Shown: piece by piece, positions 57,839 to 64,000 of the stretch
How positions within the stretch are numbered: position 1 is the stretch's first letter
Layout of the letters: the number at the start of each line of letters is the position of its first letter
Assembly: GCA_020086605.1 (NCBI GenBank)
Contig: JACBWW010000071.1
Location: 1,457,221 to 1,521,220, forward strand
Direction: 5' to 3'
Length of the DNA: 64,000 bases
From: Lanius collurio
Lineage: Eukaryota; Chordata; Aves; Passeriformes; Laniidae
The notes under the pieces: model-generated
What the model saw: only the letters and a program-made list of their open reading frames with translations
Database searches by the model: none
What the model was told of the DNA's origin: nothing
Program-made: the position numbers and the translations under genes

Positions 57839-60800
57839 AGCCACCTGGAATGTCTCTGCTTCCTCGGCAGAACACTGAACCACATCTGCTTTATCCCAAT
57901 TCCTGCCAGCTGCACACAGGATGTGGCACTTCCAGCCTCTCCCTCCCTCATTTCTAGCCTTGCTTTCTAGTTTCGAGGAATCTGAAGCAACAGTGGGAAT
58001 AGCTGGAAGGAGGAAGGCTGGGATGAATCATCCACAGGCCAAGCACATTTGCAGCCTGGCCGTGACGAAGGCTGTCAGCCAGCCCCATCCCAGCGCTGCT
58101 GCACCTCCCTGCTCCATCTCCCACATCCCACCTGCCCTCTGCAAGTACCACAGTATCCTAAAGTGGTTTAGCAGAGCTGCTTGGCTTTTTTGGCAGCAGG
58201 TAAACAGGAGAGCTGTTTGCTGTGTGAGAAGGGACAAACACAGCTCCACCAAACCAGCAGCTGGGCTCAGTCACTGCAGAGCTGTCAGGGACAGCCCAGG
58301 GCTTGGAATGTGCCCCTGCTCAGCCTCCGGAGGGGCACGCCCAGGACACAGGGCCTCCTGTATCCCTCACTGGCTCAGGGACTGGCACACAGCACCACAG
58401 GTTTCTCCAGACCTGGGAGAAGAGGATTGGGGCAGCTGCACTCCCCACACGGTGCCAGAATTCCCCAGAGCAGGGCACAGCCAGGCTGTGAGCGTGGCAT
58501 TGTACAAAGCAGGAGGATGTGGCTGCCTCCACTCCAGAGGTGAGATATTTACTCAAGTTACACTGGAATAAAGAGTTCAGGAGTTGATTAAAGGATTTCC
58601 TCCCCAGCAAAACCATTTAATCCTTATTTATTATTTCTCCTGTAGCAGCACCTCCAACTGCCAAGCTCTGAACTCTTGTCCTGCTGTGCCACCCACGGCG
58701 GGTGACAGATCATCCGTGGTGTCACCGTATTTTACAAACTGTCTCTCTGTGTCACTTAACGTATAGAAAATCTATAAAAACCTGTAAAAGTTGATAAATC
58801 CTAGAACATCTTGAACTCCAAGCGATAAATCTGCTCCAGGGCAGGCAAAGAGCTCAGCACAATGTTTATGCACCTCACAAGCCCCATTCTAAGGGCTTAA
58901 ATGGCTCTTAAGTTTTGCATCAGCCTCGTGCTGGCCTTCTGCAGGAAGGTGAATTTCATGGAAAGAATAAAAGAGAACCCCAGAATTCTGGCCCTGAGCC
59001 CATCTCTCAATAAACCAATTTTGAATATCCTAGGCTGTGTTAAAGCCACTTCTGGGTGCATATTGGCTGCATTGCCAGTATCTGACTCATTAATGGAATA
59101 TACTTTGAGCCAATTCTGATCTCATTTACAGCACCGTAAATCCAGGGCAACCCAATTGACTCCAGTGGAGTTACTCCAAATTTCCCACAATAGGCACTCA
59201 GCAGAGAGAGCAAAATTTGGTACTTTGGGTCTGAAAAAGGCTGAGGAAAGCCAAACTACATCCCATTTGTCCTGGGGTGGATAGTAAGTTGGAAAGAGAG
59301 CCAGCATATCCCTTCTGCAGAGCTGCTGAAAAATTGATTATTTTATGTGTCATTCTTAAAAGGCTGAAACTTTGGGGAAAACTGGCCACAACTATCAACA
59401 TTTTAATTTATTCATAAAATAAAAGGAATTATGGCTGAGTTCCTATAAAACTGCAGTGTCTGTTGGAAACATGGATGTAAGTGATAAGAAAAACATCATT
59501 TCCTTTGAAATTTTTTCATGGGGACTGACATTCCCTTTGGTGATGTACCCCTCTCTGCCTGGCACTTAGGGAGAGGCAGATTTTGCTCAGAATGTTGCTC
59601 TCAACCATTGCACAAATGAAGCAATAAGGGCTATGAGACAACAAATCCCTTTGGTTGCTAAACCACCTCAGCCAACCTCGCCACATCCCGGTGCTTTAAC
59701 ACACATAGGCAGCCTCACTTCCCAATTATCTGGAATTCTCCAGCCTTATCCCACAGCTCACTAAGCTGGTGTTTACCAAAAAAACCAAGCTGCTTTTCTC
59801 ATAGATGCTGAGTGGGATGGGGATGAAACGACTCAGGTAGGGGGTCCTGTGTCTCATCTCAGCGCTTCTCTGACTGATCTTTATTCAGGGAGAGGAGGAG
59901 AAGCCACCTTTGGGCAGCACCTGCACTAAGCCAGAGCAGAGTTTGAGCTCCTGGCTCCAGCAGCAGCTGGAAAAAGGAGTTCCACTCACAGCTACTGTGT
60001 CAGCATGGAACTGCTCCATTTAAAGGGATTACACGGGCCACTCACTTGGCACACGTCCCACTGCTAATAAACTGAATAACAGTTATTGATATATTGAAAG
60101 GGAAAAGTATATCCAGGGGCTTGGATCGCTGAGGGCACGCTGGAGGCAGGGACAAAACGAGGCACAATCGCTTCAGTCCTCACGCAGCAGCAGCTTAATG
60201 AGGGAACAAGGGCTGGGCAAGAGCCCTGTCAAATTCCCAAGCAGCCCCATCCGTGTACACTCACACTTCATTAGCATCTCTGCGGGAGATGGAAGGGGAA
60301 CTTGGAAGACCAAAAAACAATTAGGAGGGGGTTCAAGAGTACTAGGGAAGAACTGGGAAGAATGGTGTGTCTGGGAGATCTTTGCACAGAAAGACCAGGG
60401 AACCCAGACAGTAAAAAACTGCATTGGGGCTCCAATCCTCCCCCAGAGACTGTCCTGCTTGGCCACGGTCCACCTGTGGAATGAGCCATTTCTGGGCTGC
60501 TGTTTGCTTGTGCAAACTCTGCTGTTTGCTTATCGGGAGAGTTAACCTTGCAGGTTTTCTTTATGCAATTTAACTGAGGCTGGGGCGAGGGTGGCGGGGA
60601 CCTTTGGCTTTTTTGAGCAGGATGCTTGCCACTGGGAAGGGCTGGCTTTTTTCTCATCCAGGAGGATAAACAACAGAGCCTGCCTCTTTGTGTGAGGGAC
60701 ACACACGGGGTGCACGAGGCTGGATGTTTGTCCTGGTGCAGAACCAGCTCTCTGCATCTCCACTGCCTCTGGTCCTTCGTTTGCTCTGCTCTCCTGCACA

Positions 60801-63509
60801 GCTCAGTGGGACACCTCCAGAAATCTTATCAACCCAGTTTTAATACAGATAATTAACTGCACTGAGACTTTGGACAGAGTGGCTCTGCATGAACCTCGCA
60901 GCAAACAGTGGGGGGAATTCCTGGCAACACAGTGGGCACGGAACCAGGCTGGTGGAGCTGGCAGGGACAAGTAGGGTTTGATTTTAATACACTGCCACTC
61001 CTGAACTAACAGAGCGCAATGCAAGTGACACTGTATGCCAAACTGGCACCTGACAACTATACTTCATGCCCTGGTTGGATGTTTCAAGGTGATGTCAGAT
61101 TACATATCACAAAACTCCCCAAATCCCAAGCATGGCCCGCAGATGCAAGCTGGTCACACGCAGCGGCCCTAATCCTGCTCTCACTGGCATCATCCTGGGA
61201 GAGCAGGAGAAGTTCCCTGGAGCACGGGATTATTCCCTGAGCTCTGCTGTTGTGTGAAGCCACACGGAGCTGAGGGAACAAGTACCAACCTTCTGCCTCA
61301 GAAGCAGCACGTACACTGCTGCCTCTTGAAAAAGCAGGAGGGGAGCTCGAGGAATAACCCAAGCTGAAACTGGCCTTTTCCTCTTTTCTCCATTCCTTCT
61401 GCAACCACCAGATCACGAGACAAAGGCTGACTCTGCAGGGCACTCATTAACTGTACAAGTTACTCTCCTCTTGCCAGCCCTTCCCTGAAATCCCAAGATC
61501 ACAAGTGTTTAGAGGCTGGGCTTCCCAGCTTGTTGTAGGGCAATGTTATTGTCACTGCAGAGTTCTCTGAGGATGGCAGAAAAAATGCTTGTTTTGTTCA
61601 GAAATACTCTGCTGAGGTAATCAAATGCTGTCTTACCTCATCTCCAAGGCTAACCCAGCTCGCTGCACTATCACTGGGGCTCCAAGACTCTGCAGACAGT
61701 CAGAAACCTCCACTGGTGGGAGCAAATTACTACTCAGGATTAAAAGATTATTAATGGCCACAATAGCCCAGGAACTGAGGTGTAGATGACATGGTTCATT
61801 ATTCTGGGCTTGCATTATATTTTCATCTGCAGCTTGGTCACTTGTGCCTTAGAAGTGTGGCAGGAGTGGGACAGGTTGCACACAGGGACAGCCAGGAGAG
61901 TGTCACCAGCCTGTTCATCCCCACATCTCGCACCTTTATCCCTGAAACTGCTTCCTATCACACACCTCTGGAGCTCCTATTCAGCTGGACATTTGTATTT
62001 GTGTCCAGGAGCATTTGGAGGCAGCTCAGCACTCCTGTCTGCGGGCAGGACGGTGCTGCCCATGGAATTCGCCTCGGAGGCGCCCAGGATAACGCTTGGC
62101 TTTTCCACAGCCTCTCATCAAAGTCATTTATGAGCAACTGGTGGGCAGAAATTGAAGTGAGGACTCCAGGAACAACAGCAGAAGAGACTGGGGAAAAGAA
62201 GTGTCTGCCCAATAAACCTTCACAAAAATTAGGACTCCAAACAGCTTTGGCCTCGTGGGATTGCCAGGAAGACTGGGCTGAGTGTGTGCATGGATCACCA
62301 GGGCCAGCTAACAGGCTCCTTCTGCCAGCCCTGCTCACCTGCCACCTTCTCTGAGTGGGATGGAGTCCCAGACTGGGCAGGGAGGAAATTCCCTGGCTTG
62401 GTAGAAAGGAAAGGACATTTGAGACATTAGATAAAAGAGATCACTGCAGTTCCCCCTTGGATTTCAACTCTGTCTGAGCTCAGAGAAGCCAGCAAGCCAG
62501 ACGGGTGGGTTTGCTTCCAAACACTGGAACCAAACTTGCCACAAACTGATGGGGAGGGAGAGACGTGTTTGCTCTGCTCCTGACCACAGTCCCACACCAC
62601 TGACACCACCTCTGAGAGCTTTGCTGGACACAGCCCTGCAGGCACCATCCAGCGCCTGCTTTTATAGAAATTGAGGCTTTGATTCATCAAAACCCTGCAG
62701 TTTTGCTCTGTTTTTGTTTCAAAGAAAGCTTTCCAAAGGCGACCAGAGGAACCTCCTGCCAGACACAGCAGTTGTGGCTCAGATGGATGACAACAATGCC
62801 CCCCCCAGTGCACACATACACAGTGCAAACACACAGACCTGCTGGAAAACCTCAGTTTTAAACTCTCTGATAACCCTACTTCCCCTCCACACTACCCTAT
62901 CCAAGCTGGTGGGAAACCAGCGCACACTGAAAGTTAGACATGCACTGAAATTGTTCCCTGAACACAGACAGACACTGGGGGGTGTTTATGATGCAATTTA
63001 AAGCACCCAAAAGAGGAGCCCGTGCTCCGTAGGTCTGTGGTGACAAATCCACGACCCTAAAAACAGTATAGAGCACCCAAAATGCCTGAGGTGACCCCAT
63101 GTATGCTCAGTATCCCTGAGTGCTCCCAGGGTTGAGGATGCAGAGCTGTCCCCACAAGCCCCGGAGGTGTCACCAGGATGACAACAACGAAGGCTACAGG
63201 ACCAGAAATGTCCCGGTTCCCTGCTGCTCGTTTGTTTAGTGGCTCTGGAGCACAGAACCAGCAGTAACTGGGCTTGGGGGCTTTTCCTGGCCACTGGCTT
63301 GGGACCCACCTCGCGGAGAACCCCCAGCAGTGGGCAAGGCATTATCCAAAACACAGAGCCAATGTCTCGGGCTGCCCCACTGGAAAGTCCAGTGGGGACA
63401 TTCCACCACCCAGTGACCTTAGTGTTGGGTGTCCCACAGCACCCGTGGGTCTAAAGCTCACCAGGGAATGGCAGGACACAGGGAAAGTTCCTCCACGCAA
63501 AAGAGGGCT
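57839..63509. other. Unassigned DNA, possible intron of a minus-strand gene
   Basis: No coding similarity or repeat family recognised on either strand. By human gene order it would lie within the HRK intron. Confidence 0.45.
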
Positions 63510-64000
63510 GGAGGTTTGGCAGGCACGGGTGCGCGGGGCATCCTCCAGCTCCCGGGACCGGCAGCCGGGGCAACACCGACCTGTTCGGATCCTCCCCCCG
63601 CGCCGCTGCCGGGCATGGAGCTGAAACTGCTCCACGACAGCACGAGTGGCGCGGCCGGAGGGAAGCCACACGCGTGGAAGCCGTGAAAGTTTGGGGAAGG
63701 GGAAAGAGGGTTGTTTGGGGAGTTCTGGGAAAGGGGAGAGGGAAAGTGCGGATGGAGGGGACAGGGGGGAGAGCGACAGGTCGGTGCGACCAGACACCGG
63801 CAGTCCAGGGAGAGGAAGAGAGAGGGAAAGGAGAGGAAGAGGGATAGGATAAGGAAGAGGGATCGGTGCGCCCCGTCAGCGCCCGTACGAGCAGCCCGCG
63901 GCTCGGCGCGCTGCCGCGATCAGCCCCCGCAGCCCTGCGCGGCGCGAGTACCGCGGACAGCGCGCTCCGCCGGGCCGGACCGAGCCGAGCCCCCCGCGCC
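63510..64000. promoter_or_regulatory. CpG island at the right edge, likely promoter or first exon of the next gene
   Basis: CpG density rises from about 63520 and becomes extreme from 63862 to the end (runs such as GCGCGAGTACCGCGGACAGC). The rest of the window is CpG-poor. Read in all frames on the minus strand, the last 150 bp do not show a BH3 motif or the HRK tail. The island may belong to HRK (minus, expected by human gene order) or to another gene starting outside the window. Confidence 0.65.
63783..63862. other. Polypurine tract bordering the CpG island
   Basis: GGGAGAGGAAGAGAGAGGGA-type G/A-rich DNA for most of 80 bp on the plus strand, directly beside the CpG island. Confidence 0.7.

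Noticed and set aside
61791..62354. 187-codon plus-strand open frame
   Set aside because: No similarity to HRK, FBXW8 or any family I recognise; no flanking splice signals consistent with an exon.
63342..63797. 151-codon minus-strand frame next to the CpG island, considered as HRK
   Set aside because: No BH3 core (Leu-x3-Gly-Asp) and no C-terminal hydrophobic anchor. Its Ser/Pro-rich start comes from the polypurine tract.

Overview
The window is vertebrate nuclear DNA, almost certainly from a songbird. Two kinds of evidence support this. It carries several truncated CR1 retrotransposon 3' ends (near 1.2, 19.7-20.2, 36.0 and 57.7 kb) of the type abundant in birds, and one tRNA-Ile-derived SINE with a CR1-like tail (about 9.85-9.97 kb) of the TguSINE1 type known from passerines. 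The intron/exon organisation, long AT-rich intergenic DNA and microsatellites fit a bird autosome. Gene order matches human 12q24.22 (SPRING1 minus, RNFT2 plus, HRK minus), so the locus is probably on the avian chromosome 15 homologue; that placement is inference.

Layout. (1) 1-23.8 kb: no recognisable gene; gene-poor DNA with CR1 and SINE copies, a 12-copy 35-39 bp purine-rich minisatellite at 19.1-19.56 kb, and microsatellites. (2) 23.8-26.4 kb: the 3' half of SPRING1 (C12orf49) on the minus strand; only its last two coding exons are readable. (3) 26,872-27,271: a gap of exactly 400 N, in the interval where the divergent SPRING1/RNFT2 promoter and the first SPRING1 exons should lie. (4) 28.5-52.0 kb: RNFT2 (TMEM118) on the plus strand. 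Nine exons carry 1,311 nt from the first secure ATG to the stop (436 codons), all with GT-AG sites and compatible phases. They encode a multi-pass membrane RING (C3HC4) E3 ligase with an intact RING. (5) 52.0-64.0 kb: no recognised coding exon. A minus-strand polyadenylation signal sits tail-to-tail with the RNFT2 3' end, and a CpG island begins near 63.5 kb and runs off the window. By synteny this is where HRK should be, but its coding region is not visible.

The two genes are neighbours rather than a pathway. SPRING1 supports S1P/SREBP processing in the secretory pathway, and RNFT2 is a membrane ubiquitin ligase. No operon, CRISPR, phage or other prokaryotic feature is present. Nearly all other open frames are chance or repeat-driven. 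The least explained items are a possible alternative terminal exon and an antisense open frame, both in the 8.7 kb RNFT2 intron, and the minisatellite that stays open in several frames.
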